From: Hymenobacter sp. BRD67
Lineage (GTDB): Bacteria; Bacteroidota; Bacteroidia; Cytophagales; Hymenobacteraceae
Length of the DNA stretch: 64,000 bases
Direction: 5' to 3'
Assembly: GCF_013256425.1 (NCBI RefSeq)
Contig: NZ_CP053906.1
Location: 29,614 to 93,613 of the forward strand
The translations under genes were made by a program, and so were the position numbers. This document shows, piece after piece, positions 56,745 to 64,000 of this stretch. The notes under the pieces were generated by a model. The model saw only the letters and a list, made by a program, of their open reading frames with translations, ran no database searches and was not told where the DNA came from. Within the stretch, counting starts at the first letter, position 1, and each line of letters opens with the position of its first letter.

Positions 56745-56847
56745 CCTTGAATGGTACGTTTGGCGTGATTGAGAACTTCTTTTTCACGCTTCTCTGCGCA
56801 AGATACATAAGCAAATAGCGCACTAAAGTTTTTGTTGGATTCGCTAC

Positions 56848-56955
56848 TGAGGTGGTCTAGCCAGAGTGGACAGCGAGAAGTCTTACTTCCCCTACCCATG
56901 ACCGAGAAAAAACTAATCGGCGGCCAGCCCGCCACCCGCAAGAAGTATGACGTCC
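56848..56955. mobile_element. Remnant end of an IS3-family element
   Basis: TGAGGTGGTCTAG at 56848 plus AGTGGACAG matches the end of copies A and B. A start ATG GAG-type ORF (MTEKKLIGGQPATRKKYD) begins inside and is cut at 56955, where another IS3 element starts. The far end of this older element is not found. Confidence 0.6.
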
Positions 56956-56995
56956 TGACCTCCTCCCATTTACTGGGCCGGTTGAAAGTGGAGTA

Positions 56996-57833
56996 TCAGG
57001 CATTCTGAAGCTCGACGGTAGTGGCGGCCGCCACTACCTCATTGGGCGTTAAATTCTGTAGCGAGCTGTGGGGCCAAAAGCCATTATATTCTTGGCGCCA
57101 GTGCTCGATTTTCTCTTGCGCATCGGTCAACGACAAAAACCAGTGCACGTTCAAACACTCGTCGCGGAAACTGCCATTAAACGATTCAATGTACGCATTA
57201 TCTGTCGGTTTGCCCGGACGAGAGAAGTCCAGCGTGACGTGCTGGTCGTAAGCCCAACGGTCGAGCGCCTTGCTAATAAACTCACTGCCATTGTCCACTT
57301 GGATGCGCTCCGGCACCACGCCTAGCTGCTGGTGTAAGCGCTGCATGACGGCCACGACGTCTTCGCCTTTCAACGACTGGCCGACGTGAATGGCCAGGCA
57401 CTGGCGACTACAACTTATCGACTATCGTTAAGGCGCGGATTTTGCGGCCATCGAAGAGGTTATCGGCTACGAAGTCCATGCTCCAGCTCTGGTGTAGCCG
57501 TCCCAGCGGGAGTCGTTCCAGCCGGTGGGCAGCAGCGCGATTGCGTCGGGGACGCTTGCTGCGCAAGTTCAAGCCTTCCAGGCAGTAAAGGCGATGTACG
57601 CGCTTATGATTGTCTGGCCAGCCCTCCCGACGCAGCAGCGTAAAGAGGCGCTGACTGCCATAGCGAACCCGCACTTGCGCTAGCTCGCGCAAGCGTTGGC
57701 GCAGGACCGTATCATCTCGGCCATGCGCTTTGTAAGCGAAGCTGGCGCGCTGTAAGCCAATGACTCGGCAGGCCCGGCGGGCCGAAATGCGATAGGCGTC
57801 GATGAGGTGTTGAGCCGCGTGGCGACGCTGCAC
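56996..57833 (-). pseudogene. IS3-family transposase OrfB, frameshifted
   Basis: The N-terminal HTH_21 part (RRHAAQHLIDAYRISARRAC, VRYGSQRLFTLLRREGWPDN) and the first catalytic Asp (QSWSMDFVADNLFDGRKIRA) end at LTIVDKL with a stop at about 57408. The other half, QCLAIHVGQSLKGEDVVAVM-type sequence with PERIQVDNGSEFISKALDRW and ESFNGSFRDECLNVHWFLSL, lies in another frame. The joint needs a one-base gain or two losses, unlike most frame breaks in this window. Confidence 0.85.
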
Positions 57834-57838
57834 GGGCT

Positions 57839-58105
57839 TCAGAACTTTTTTTTGAGTACGTCCTGCAGCATCTGCTTGTCGAGGCTCAGGTCGGCCACGA
57901 GTTGTTTGAGGTGCTGATTTTCTTCTTCCAACTGCTTCAGCCGGCGCAGCTCAGGCACGCCTAGGCCGCCGTACTTTTTCTTCCAGTTGTAGTACGTGGC
58001 TTCGCTGATGCCCATCTTCCGGCACACCTCGGCGACGGTGATGCCCGTGTCTGCTTGGCGCAGTGCGAATACGATTTGCGCCTCGGTAAACTTGGTCTTT
58101 TTCAT
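57839..58105 (-). CDS. IS3-family transposase OrfA
   Basis: 88 aa: KKTKFTEAQIVFALRQADTG, a helix-turn-helix (VAEVCRKMGISEATYYNWKK) and a leucine-zipper helix (ELRRLKQLEEENQHLKQLVA) ending LDKQMLQDVLKKKF. Near the 3' end the coding strand has A8 followed by G, suited to a -1 shift into orfB. The gene is intact. Confidence 0.9.
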   Translation of the reverse strand: MKKTKFTEAQIVFALRQADTGITVAEVCRKMGISEATYYNWKKKYGGLGVPELRRLKQLEEENQHLKQLVADLSLDKQMLQDVLKKKF

Positions 58106-58460
58106 GGCATTGTCCTGGGGTTTTAAGGTACGACAACTGCCCGATTTTCGCTACTTTACACCGGCCTAGTTTAGTGGGAGGAGGTCAATTCAAGCGTTGA
58201 GTGCAGCTATTCCCTCGAAGAGCTAGGTAGATAAAGCCCGTTTCACTCAGGCAAGATGGGTAGCGATAGGTAAACTGCGTCGCTACCTGTTCTTGCAAAT
58301 AAGGACTGATAACACCCTATTATTAAGCTTGAATTTGACAACTCGACGTCACTGACTTTGGGTACGATAAGCAAGAAGAATCGAACCTGACCAACTGCTA
58401 AAATGCCCTTCCTCACTCAACTCAGCTAGGTAGCGTTGAGGAAAGGTTATTGCTGCCTAC

Positions 58461-58889
58461 TCAAGGCGAGACGAATGAGCGGAGCAACTGCAGTAAGTGC
58501 TGATCGGCCTGCGTCAGGTTCGGCCGTTCTACCCACAAATCGGCAGGCGAGACCAGCCCCGCAAACTGCTGCAACTGCTGCGGATCCTGCGGGTGGTAGG
58601 CCATGGCCCAGCCTTCGAAAGCCCGCTGTGCAATCTGTTTGTCGGCGAACGTCGTCACGTCGCGGTGCCGCGGGTCCTGGCGGATCTGTTCGTAGAGGGT
58701 TTGCACGGGGACTTGCTCGCCTTCTAATACTTGCAGAAACTGCTCCTGCCCGTAGAGCAGGATGCCCGTCACGTCCAAGGCCTGGTTCCGGCTGCTGGCT
58801 TGGCGCAGCAACTGCTGCAATTGCTGCTCGTTGAAGGCTACCGTGGCGCGGCTCAAGTAAATAATGTGATGCAGCATATAGGGGGGCAT
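58461..58889 (-). CDS. BLUF-domain blue-light sensor
   Basis: 142 aa, a stand-alone BLUF domain. The flavin-binding landmarks are present: the Tyr in HHIIYLSRATVAF, Asn in ASSRNQALDVTGILLY, and Gln in QFLQVLEGEQVPVQTLYEQI, followed by DPRHRDVTTFADKQIAQRAF. Such short proteins sense blue light through FAD and pass the signal to a partner protein. No output domain is fused and no obvious partner is adjacent. The start could be the internal MLHHIIY. Confidence 0.92.
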   Translation of the reverse strand: MPPYMLHHIIYLSRATVAFNEQQLQQLLRQASSRNQALDVTGILLYGQEQFLQVLEGEQVPVQTLYEQIRQDPRHRDVTTFADKQIAQRAFEGWAMAYHPQDPQQLQQFAGLVSPADLWVERPNLTQADQHLLQLLRSFVSP

Positions 58890-59075
58890 ACGGCATTAAT
58901 CACTAAGTAGCTGGCGGCATCCCACTAATTGAGGCTATAATGGCTCCTCCGAGAAGCTGGTCACTGCTACCCGGCCACTTAGGTGGTTTACGCTGCGTTG
59001 TAGCACCACTACCCCTCCCTGTTTTCTACCTGCGCGCAGCGCGCAGGTTAAAGTGCGCCTCTTCTTGGTGATTCA

Positions 59076-60056
59076 TCAAAGGCCCAGATACTGGGCGGCA
59101 TTGAAGCGCTTGACGTCATCGAGGCGGGCGTAGCGCTCAATCATGGCGTCCGTCTTCTGCTTGGTCTGGTTCTTAATGGCCTTGTTACTCTGCCCCGCCT
59201 CCACAGCCACCGTCACAAAGGAGGCCCGCAGGGAGTGCGCCGTGTAGGCGGCCCCCAGATGGCGCTGCACCAAATCATTCACACTTTGGTCCGAGAGGCG
59301 GGCACTGCCCGGTTGGGCGGGTCGCCGGCTGGTGCCCCGGCTCATGCGCGTGAAGAGCGGGCCGGTGGGCCGGTCAAGTATAGCGAGCCAATCCTGCACG
59401 GCGCGCACAGGACAATAGTCGGCTGAAGGGGCGTAGAATACTGCTTTATCTTCTTCCTCCCCATATTGATTGGTTTTGCTGCGACGCAGATGGATGACTA
59501 GGGCCAGGCGGGTGAGCTCAACGTCCTCTACATTCAGGGCCACGAGCTCCGAGCGCCGAAACGCCCCCGCGAAGCCCAGCAGCAGCAAGGCGCGGTCGCG
59601 CAGCCCGGTGGGCGTGGTCAGGTCCAGCGCCCGAATAGCTTGCTTGAGCTCGGCCACCGTGAAGGCGGGCGCCTGCCGCTGGCGCTTGCCGTGCACCCGG
59701 GCCACGCCGTCGAGCACGACGCCGAGTGCTTCATGACCGGTGGGCGAGGGCTGGCCCGCGAGTTGGTGCAGCTTGGCAATGGCCGCCACGTGGCGGCGGA
59801 TGGTGGCGTACTTGAGCCCCCGGTCGGCCAGCTGCGAGACGTAACCCGCGACGGTCGTGACGTCGGCCGGCACGTGACTAAGCTGGTGGTGCTGGCAGTA
59901 GTCCTCGAAGCTGCGCAGGTCGGCCGCATACCCGCGCTTGGTGTTAGCTGCGCCTTGCAAGCCCGCCTCCACGTAGCGACCCACCGAGGCCGGCAACTCC
60001 ACCAACGAGTGCGAGCGAGTGGGTACTAGGACGGGCAGCGTCGACGACTTTTCCAT
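59076..60056 (-). CDS. Tyrosine recombinase (phage integrase family)
   Basis: 326 aa from the ATG at 60056 (MEKSSTLPVLVPTRSHSLVE). N-terminal SAM-like core-binding domain (NTKRGYAADLRSFEDYCQHH, GLKYATIRRHVAAIAKLHQL). Catalytic residues: Arg in LLGFAGAFRRSELVALNVED, His and Arg in TAHSLRASFVTVAVEAGQ, and Tyr in DAMIERYARLDDV. I rejected a longer start near 60113 because it would lie in the promoter. A nested inverted-repeat site lies just upstream (60099-60181). It may act in multimer resolution or integration. Confidence 0.92.
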   Translation of the reverse strand: MEKSSTLPVLVPTRSHSLVELPASVGRYVEAGLQGAANTKRGYAADLRSFEDYCQHHQLSHVPADVTTVAGYVSQLADRGLKYATIRRHVAAIAKLHQLAGQPSPTGHEALGVVLDGVARVHGKRQRQAPAFTVAELKQAIRALDLTTPTGLRDRALLLLGFAGAFRRSELVALNVEDVELTRLALVIHLRRSKTNQYGEEEDKAVFYAPSADYCPVRAVQDWLAILDRPTGPLFTRMSRGTSRRPAQPGSARLSDQSVNDLVQRHLGAAYTAHSLRASFVTVAVEAGQSNKAIKNQTKQKTDAMIERYARLDDVKRFNAAQYLGL

Positions 60057-60098
60057 GTAGCGTATATAATAAGCAGTGGGCTCGTCATCTTCTGATGA

Positions 60099-60181
60099 CA
60101 CCCAAAAGTACAAACTTAGTACTGATAACCTTTACTTATCGGTACTAAGTTGTAAAATAGATTTGCGCCAATTTTTGGGTG
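60099..60181. repeat. Nested inverted repeats: candidate recombination site and promoter
   Basis: Inner arms AACTTAGTACTGATAA (60113-60128) and TTATCGGTACTAAGTT (60136-60151) differ by one base and are separated by 7 bases, the arm-spacer-arm shape of a tyrosine-recombinase core site. Outer arms CACCCAAAA (60099) and TTTTTGGGTG (to 60181) enclose it. On the minus strand TACTTTTG (60103-60110) is an exact TAnnTTTG -7 box, so recombinase binding could also repress its own gene. Confidence 0.7.
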
Positions 60182-60233
60182 CCTGCTGTCATTTCTGGTA
60201 AACCAAACTAATGCCGTTGCTCAGTAAGTCCAC

Positions 60234-61313
60234 TCAGGCAAACCTAGTCAGCCGATAAGGGGCGAGTAACGCTTGTTCCTGCTGCCGGACAATTTCCGTC
60301 GCAGCCAGGCGGCCGACCAACACCGCGAGGGTCACCCCCGCGTGCATGCCGGCCAGATACAACCCGTCTACGCCCGCCACGTGCCCTACGATGGGCAGCC
60401 CATCCCGCGGCATGGGCCGCTGGCCGACCGCCACTTGCTCCAGGCGTAGGTGCTCGGTCCTGCGCCACTGGGCTTGCAGGTTGCGCAAGGTGCGCTGGGC
60501 AATGGCCGACGGGCTATTAGCGCCTGATGCCGCTACGTAGTCAGCCGCCGCGAGCAGTTGCGTGGGCGAAGCTGCCCGGATTTCCCATTCCGGCGTGGAG
60601 ACCACCCGCTGCACGAAGCGATGAGGAGTGTGCAACCGCAGCAAGATAGCCGGCGACGCGGCTAAGGGCAGGGTCAAGCCGAGGGATTGCACTAGCTCGG
60701 CGCTCGTAACCCCCGCGGCGAGTACGACTAGGTCCGCGCGCAAGGGGCCGGTAGTCGTCATGACCCCTGTTACGCGCGAGTCGCTGGTTAGCAACGCGCG
60801 TACCTCATTGCCCAGCTGCACCGTGGCGCCCGCTGCCTGCGCGGCTTGCAGCAGCACCTCGGTAGCCCGGCGTGCATCCAGTGCGCCTTCCTCGGGCGCA
60901 AACAAAGCGTGCGCGGGCACGGCCTTTAAGTGCGGTTCCAACGCGCGCACTTGGGCAGGGGAAAGCAAGTGCACCGGGTAGCCTGCCGTTAACAGGCGGT
61001 TCGCGAAGCGCTCCGTGGCGGGGGAGTCCGTAAACCAACGTAAGGCGCCCGACCACTCGATGGCTAAACGGCCACTCAACTCCTGTTCCACGCGGTGCCA
61101 CTCCCTGAGGGCCGCTTGACGGAAGGCTACGATAGCTTCGTCCTGCCCATAACCGGTCGTCAACCACGCGAAGGAGTTGGCGGTCACAGTCGTCAGCTGA
61201 GGCGCTTTCGCTAGTAAGGTGACCCGCGCCCGTTGACGCCCCAGCTCATAGGCCAGACTGGCCCCGACGATGCCCGCGCCAACGACGAGTACATGCGGCG
61301 AGGTAGCAAGCAT
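60234..61313 (-). CDS. FAD-dependent oxidoreductase (DAO family)
   Basis: 359 aa from the ATG at 61313. A Rossmann FAD-binding start, HVLVVGAGIVGASLAYELGR (GxGxxG), is followed by VTANSFAWLTTGYGQDEAIV, LRADLVVLAAGVTSAELVQS and the C-terminal RPMPRDGLPIVGHVAGVDGL with GMHAGVTLAVLVGRLAATEI, the usual DAO closing motif. It would oxidise an amino acid or related amine. The substrate cannot be predicted. No partner gene is adjacent; the hydrolase at 62128 is divergent and 800 bases away. Confidence 0.85.
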   Translation of the reverse strand: MLATSPHVLVVGAGIVGASLAYELGRQRARVTLLAKAPQLTTVTANSFAWLTTGYGQDEAIVAFRQAALREWHRVEQELSGRLAIEWSGALRWFTDSPATERFANRLLTAGYPVHLLSPAQVRALEPHLKAVPAHALFAPEEGALDARRATEVLLQAAQAAGATVQLGNEVRALLTSDSRVTGVMTTTGPLRADLVVLAAGVTSAELVQSLGLTLPLAASPAILLRLHTPHRFVQRVVSTPEWEIRAASPTQLLAAADYVAASGANSPSAIAQRTLRNLQAQWRRTEHLRLEQVAVGQRPMPRDGLPIVGHVAGVDGLYLAGMHAGVTLAVLVGRLAATEIVRQQEQALLAPYRLTRFA

Positions 61314-62127
61314 GGAACGTGCTGATTGATAAAGAAGAAGCGAGCAGCTAGTTCGCTCGTGCGTATTGCCGAAGCCAGGTAATTGGTTAGCGAACCAGAT
61401 ACGCCCCACTCGCCAAGGCCACGCCGAGCAAGAGGGCCAGGACCGCGCGCCGGCGGCGGCGGCGCTGCGCTCGCCGTGAGCGGGGCTGCAGCAGGAGGTG
61501 GGGCAGTGTGGTTATCCTTAAAGCTAGGCAGTAGCAAACTCGCTAGCAAGCTTTAAAGCAACCAGCCAGGGTAATCTAGTAGGCGAAAGTCCTCCTCTTA
61601 GACACTTACGAAACAAATACTTTCGCAGCCTCCGTCTGGGAAACAACTGTTAGGGAGTGACTAAGGCTATAGCAATCCCAAACGACCAAATAATCAAGAC
61701 TATAAAGCAATAATAAACAGATACTTAACAGGTATTAAAAGCTGCTCCGCAAATGTTATAAACCCGGCTGTTTATGGCCTTACTTGACGGTGACTCCGCG
61801 AAAGTTAGGTGAACACCTTAAACTGTCCGGCCTAGCTGGGCCAACTCCATCGGAAAGAGATTAGGCAGAAGCTAGGAACGGACAGGGATAGCCAGCCGGG
61901 ATGAGGTTAGGTAAAGCCGACTATAGCCGGCCGTACGATAAGGAGTACGCGAAGAGCAGCAAGCGCGACGGGTCAGCTATTGGTCCTGGAAGGGCAGTAG
62001 TTTTCCCTGCTTTCGTCCTTGCGGGGCAGTCCTGCGTTGTAGGGGGAACCGGGCCCCGCCGGGTCGGCGGGCCGGTAGGTACCGCCCGGCGGCTACTTCT
62101 GGTTTCACTTCCTCCTTCTCCTGTTTT
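61314..62127. other. Intergenic region
   Basis: 814 bases. On the minus strand near 61385-61500 a frame reads a basic stretch and a hydrophobic helix (AQRRRRRRAVLALLLGVALA, then SGAYLVR and stop), perhaps a damaged small membrane protein, but no start is visible. The middle (61560-61760) is AT-rich. Nothing else was recognised. Confidence 0.4.
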
Positions 62128-63093
62128 ATGGACCTGCACTTCGTTCGCCGCGGCACCGGCCGCCCCCTCTTACTGATTCACGGCATCGGCGGCAGCTGGC
62201 AGTCCTGGAACACCATTATCGACGCCCTGGCCGCTGAGCGCGACGTCATTGCCGTGGACTTGCCCGGCCACGGCGAAACTCCCCAGCTGGCTGGCGAAAA
62301 CTCCATCGCCACCCTGGCTGACGCGGTGACGGGCTTTCTCACCCAGCACGGCCTGCTGGGCATTGATGCCGTGGGCAGCTCCATGGGCGCGCGCCTGGTG
62401 CTGGAGCTGGCCCGGCGCGGAGGGGTGCTCGGCGCGGTGGTGTCCCTGGACCCGGGCGGCTTCTGGCAGGGCTGGCAGATTCCCTTTTTCTACCACTCGG
62501 TGGACCTGTCGGTCAAGCTGGTAAAAGCTCTGCAACCGGTGATGCCCGCCCTGGCCGGTTCGGCGGTGGGGCGCACGCTGCTGTTGCCCCAGTTTTCGGC
62601 CCGGCCCTGGGCCGTGGACGCGCAGCAGGCCGTCGACGAGATGCACTCCTTCGCCCACTCGCCCGCCTTCGATGAATTGCTCGACCAGCTGGCGCACGGT
62701 GCAGTGCAACAGCCCGCGCCCCAGGGCAGCATCCCCGGACCCCTGGTCATCGGCTGGGGCCGGCAGGACCGGGTGTGTTGGCCGAGCCAGTCGAAACTGG
62801 CCCTGGCGAAATTTCCCGATGCGCGCCTGTACTGGTTCGAGCACTGTGGCCACTTCCCACAGTGGGACCAGCCCGCCGAAACTGCTCGCCTGATTCTGGC
62901 CGTGACCAGTCGCCAGCCCTTCACCGATGCCTCCATTGCCCAGGCTAGACCAGCCAAGGCCGCGCCCGCTTGGCCCACAGCGGCCGTCGTGGGAGCCGCG
63001 CTGGCGCTGGTGGCGGGGGCATCTGGTTGCTCTCGTCGCGTCGAAAAGGGCGGCAGTAGTACCGCTAGCAAGCGGAACCACGGCTTCAAGTAG
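62128..63093 (+). CDS. Alpha/beta hydrolase
   Basis: 321 aa. It has the fold's landmarks: LLLIHGIGGSWQSWNTIIDA (oxyanion loop HGIGG), DVIAVDLPGHGETP, nucleophile Ser in AVGSSMGARLVLELARRGG, the acid region LVIGWGRQDRVCWPSQSK and catalytic His in FEHCGHFPQWDQPAETARLI. The last 50 residues carry a hydrophobic segment (PTAAVVGAALALVAGASG) that may anchor it in the membrane or be a frame artefact. The substrate is unknown. A hairpin terminator follows. Confidence 0.88.
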   Translation: MDLHFVRRGTGRPLLLIHGIGGSWQSWNTIIDALAAERDVIAVDLPGHGETPQLAGENSIATLADAVTGFLTQHGLLGIDAVGSSMGARLVLELARRGGVLGAVVSLDPGGFWQGWQIPFFYHSVDLSVKLVKALQPVMPALAGSAVGRTLLLPQFSARPWAVDAQQAVDEMHSFAHSPAFDELLDQLAHGAVQQPAPQGSIPGPLVIGWGRQDRVCWPSQSKLALAKFPDARLYWFEHCGHFPQWDQPAETARLILAVTSRQPFTDASIAQARPAKAAPAWPTAAVVGAALALVAGASGCSRRVEKGGSSTASKRNHGFK

Positions 63094-63114
63094 CTTGAAA
63101 TTGTGGGCGCGAAC

Positions 63115-63150
63115 AAGCCCCAGACTTGATAAGGTCTGGGGCTTTCTATT
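63115..63150. terminator. Rho-independent terminator
   Basis: AAGCCCCAGAC-ttgataag-GTCTGGGGCTT, an 11-bp perfect stem followed by TCTATTT, placed between the hydrolase gene and the convergent serine recombinase gene. Confidence 0.85.
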
Positions 63151-63174
63151 TCCAACTGCTCCTAGTAGGGGTCA

Positions 63175-63855
63175 CTAGACGTCTGGGGGCTTACCCACTA
63201 GCGGAAGCTTTTCGTGCAGACGCTGCACTTGCTTTTGGTTGAATGTCCCCCCCCGTGGGGCCGTAAAGCCGAGGGCGTTCAATTCCCCCGCCAGCTGGCG
63301 AAAGCTCACCCCCTGCGCCCGGCGGGAGGCAATAAAAGCCGCCGTTTGCCGCAGGCCTGGGTGCTGCTGCAGCTGGGCGCGTCGCACGAGCAGGCTCTGC
63401 TGCCGAGCCGCCGCCGTGAGGTTAGCCGGGGTGCCCAGCTGCGCACCCCGCGCCTTCTTGGCCGCGAGCGCGTCTTTGGTTCGTTTGGAAATGGTCTCGC
63501 GCTCGTGTTGGGCGAGCACCGCGAAGAGGCCCACGGTAAGGGTGTTCGCATCCGGCATGTCGCAGCAGACAAAGTCCACCCCTGAGTCGCGCAGCGTCAG
63601 GATGAAACTCGCATTGCGACTGAGCCGGTCGAGCTTGGCAATCAGCAGGACCCCACCCGCCGCCCGAGCCGCGGCCATCGCGGCGAGCAGCTGGGGTCGC
63701 TGGTTCTTCTTGCCACTTTCCACCTCGACATACTCGCCTTGCAGTTGGTCACCTTTGAGGAAGCTGACCACCGCGGCCTGCTGCGCTTCGAGGCCGAGAC
63801 CGGAGGTCCCTTGCTTATGAGTCGAGACACGGTAGTAGGCAAAATAGGCGGGCAT
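63175..63855 (-). CDS. Serine recombinase (resolvase/invertase family)
   Basis: 226 aa. Catalytic Ser11 in AYYRVSTHKQGTSGLGLEAQ, then VLLIAKLDRLSRNASFILTL, LFAVLAQHERETISKRTKDA and a C-terminal Recombinase-like helical part (VSFRQLAGELNALGFTAPRG, FNQKQVQRLHEKLPL). It is a small recombinase of the type that often lies in plasmid-borne mobile units. It is divergent from another recombinase gene that starts at 63972, with a palindrome between them. Confidence 0.9.
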   Translation of the reverse strand: MPAYFAYYRVSTHKQGTSGLGLEAQQAAVVSFLKGDQLQGEYVEVESGKKNQRPQLLAAMAAARAAGGVLLIAKLDRLSRNASFILTLRDSGVDFVCCDMPDANTLTVGLFAVLAQHERETISKRTKDALAAKKARGAQLGTPANLTAAARQQSLLVRRAQLQQHPGLRQTAAFIASRRAQGVSFRQLAGELNALGFTAPRGGTFNQKQVQRLHEKLPLVGKPPDV

Positions 63856-63913
63856 GACAGAACGACTTCCTAACTAGGGGTGATTTCGGGTAAAGATAGG
63901 GGTATAGTCAGTT

Positions 63914-63965
63914 GTTAAACGGACGTTTAACTTTTGTGACAAGATGGAATTTTGGGGTAGTTTTG
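63914..63965 (+). promoter_or_regulatory. Promoter and palindromic operator of the edge recombinase
   Basis: GTTAAACG-ga-CGTTTAAC (63914-63931), a perfect palindrome with a 2-base centre, is followed by TTTG (63933-63936), 21 bases and TAGTTTTG (63958-63965): a full Bacteroidetes promoter. The ATG lies 6 bases later. The palindrome shares 14 of 15 bases with 42741-42755. Confidence 0.75.
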
Positions 63966-63971
63966 CGCGCG

Positions 63972-64000
63972 ATGACAAAATACGTGGCCTACTTGCGGGT
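63972..64000 (+). CDS. Start of a further serine recombinase (partial)
   Basis: The last 29 bases read MTKYVAYLRV, which matches the start of resolvase/invertase proteins (the catalytic Ser would come next). A strong promoter precedes it. The gene continues beyond the window, so the call rests on ten residues and context. Confidence 0.55.

Larger units (their letters stand above)
56956..58187. mobile_element. IS3-family insertion sequence, copy C (different subgroup)
   Basis: 1232 bp. Ends: TGACCTCCTCCCATTTACTG at 56956 pairs with the complement ending GGGAGGAGGTCA at 58187, with further partial matches inward (CCGGCC, CTTT). It has inserted into the remnant at 56848. No target duplication was identified. 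The subgroup resembles IS407/IS3 rather than copies A and B. Confidence 0.85.

Noticed and set aside
61211..61549. Separate proline-rich gene upstream of the FAD oxidoreductase
   Set aside because: It overlaps the conserved oxidoreductase start and has no plausible start; only a possible damaged small membrane protein remains there.
1..64000. tRNA, rRNA or riboswitch genes
   Set aside because: No cloverleaf, rRNA signature or known aptamer consensus was recognised by eye; a covariance-model scan would be decisive.

Overview
The window looks like a large mosaic conjugative plasmid (or plasmid-derived region) of a high-GC member of the Bacteroidota, most likely Cytophagales and Hymenobacter-like. 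The clues are a Bacteroidetes-type conjugation set (TraE/F/G/J/K/M/N), type IX secretion (T9SS) sorting domains, several TAnnTTTG -7 promoter boxes, DUF4468 and other Bacteroidetes-type secreted or lipoproteins, and GC-rich coding sequence. The genus is inference; no rRNA or tRNA gene was seen.

Layout. 1-3.5 kb: an IS3-family and a decayed IS1182-family element around a DUF4468 gene. 3.7-13.5 kb (minus strand): the mating-pore operon, reading from 13.5 kb down: proline-rich membrane protein, TraE, TraF, TraG (VirB4 ATPase), TraJ, lipoprotein, TraK (VirB8-like), TraN, TraM, VirB5/TrbJ-like. 13.7-17.6 kb: two small HTH-like paralogues, a TOPRIM primase-like protein and a small ORF. 18-21.5 kb: ArdC antirestriction protein, an HTH regulator and an AbiE toxin-antitoxin pair behind a palindromic operator. 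21.5-23.5 kb: ParA with an AT-hook partner, a candidate centromere, and a candidate oriT with five 20-bp repeats. 23.5-31 kb: mobilization genes and the VirD4 coupling-protein gene, which is split by a complete Tn3-family transposon (39-bp inverted repeats, AACAA target duplication). 31-35.7 kb: Fic/VbhA-like pair, Rep_3 initiator, iteron-rich oriV and a third HTH-like paralogue. 35.8-38 kb: UmuDC. 38-45.3 kb: cargo (lipoproteins, serine recombinase, heavy-metal HMA-CDF transporter, MazEF) and a second IS1182. 45.7-56.8 kb: two very large T9SS-exported surface proteins, an IS3 element, an outer-membrane barrel protein, and a distinctly AT-rich island (about 52.4-56.8 kb). 56.8-64 kb: nested IS3 elements, BLUF photoreceptor, tyrosine recombinase with a nested inverted-repeat site, FAD oxidoreductase, alpha/beta hydrolase, and two divergent serine recombinases at the edge.

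How it fits together: replication (Rep + iterons), partition (ParA + AT-hook protein), maintenance (AbiE, MazEF, Fic/VbhA), possible multimer resolution (tyrosine recombinase), DNA processing (BfmA-like protein, relaxase, VirD4) and mating pore (Tra) form one plasmid backbone; metal efflux, SOS polymerase and adhesins are cargo. As written, the coupling gene is disrupted, so self-transfer is probably blocked.

Caution. About 29 genes or gene joints show an apparent one-base loss, usually in a C or G run, and nearly all go in the same direction. I believe most are sequence errors rather than real mutations, and I have merged reading frames accordingly; every merged gene says so.
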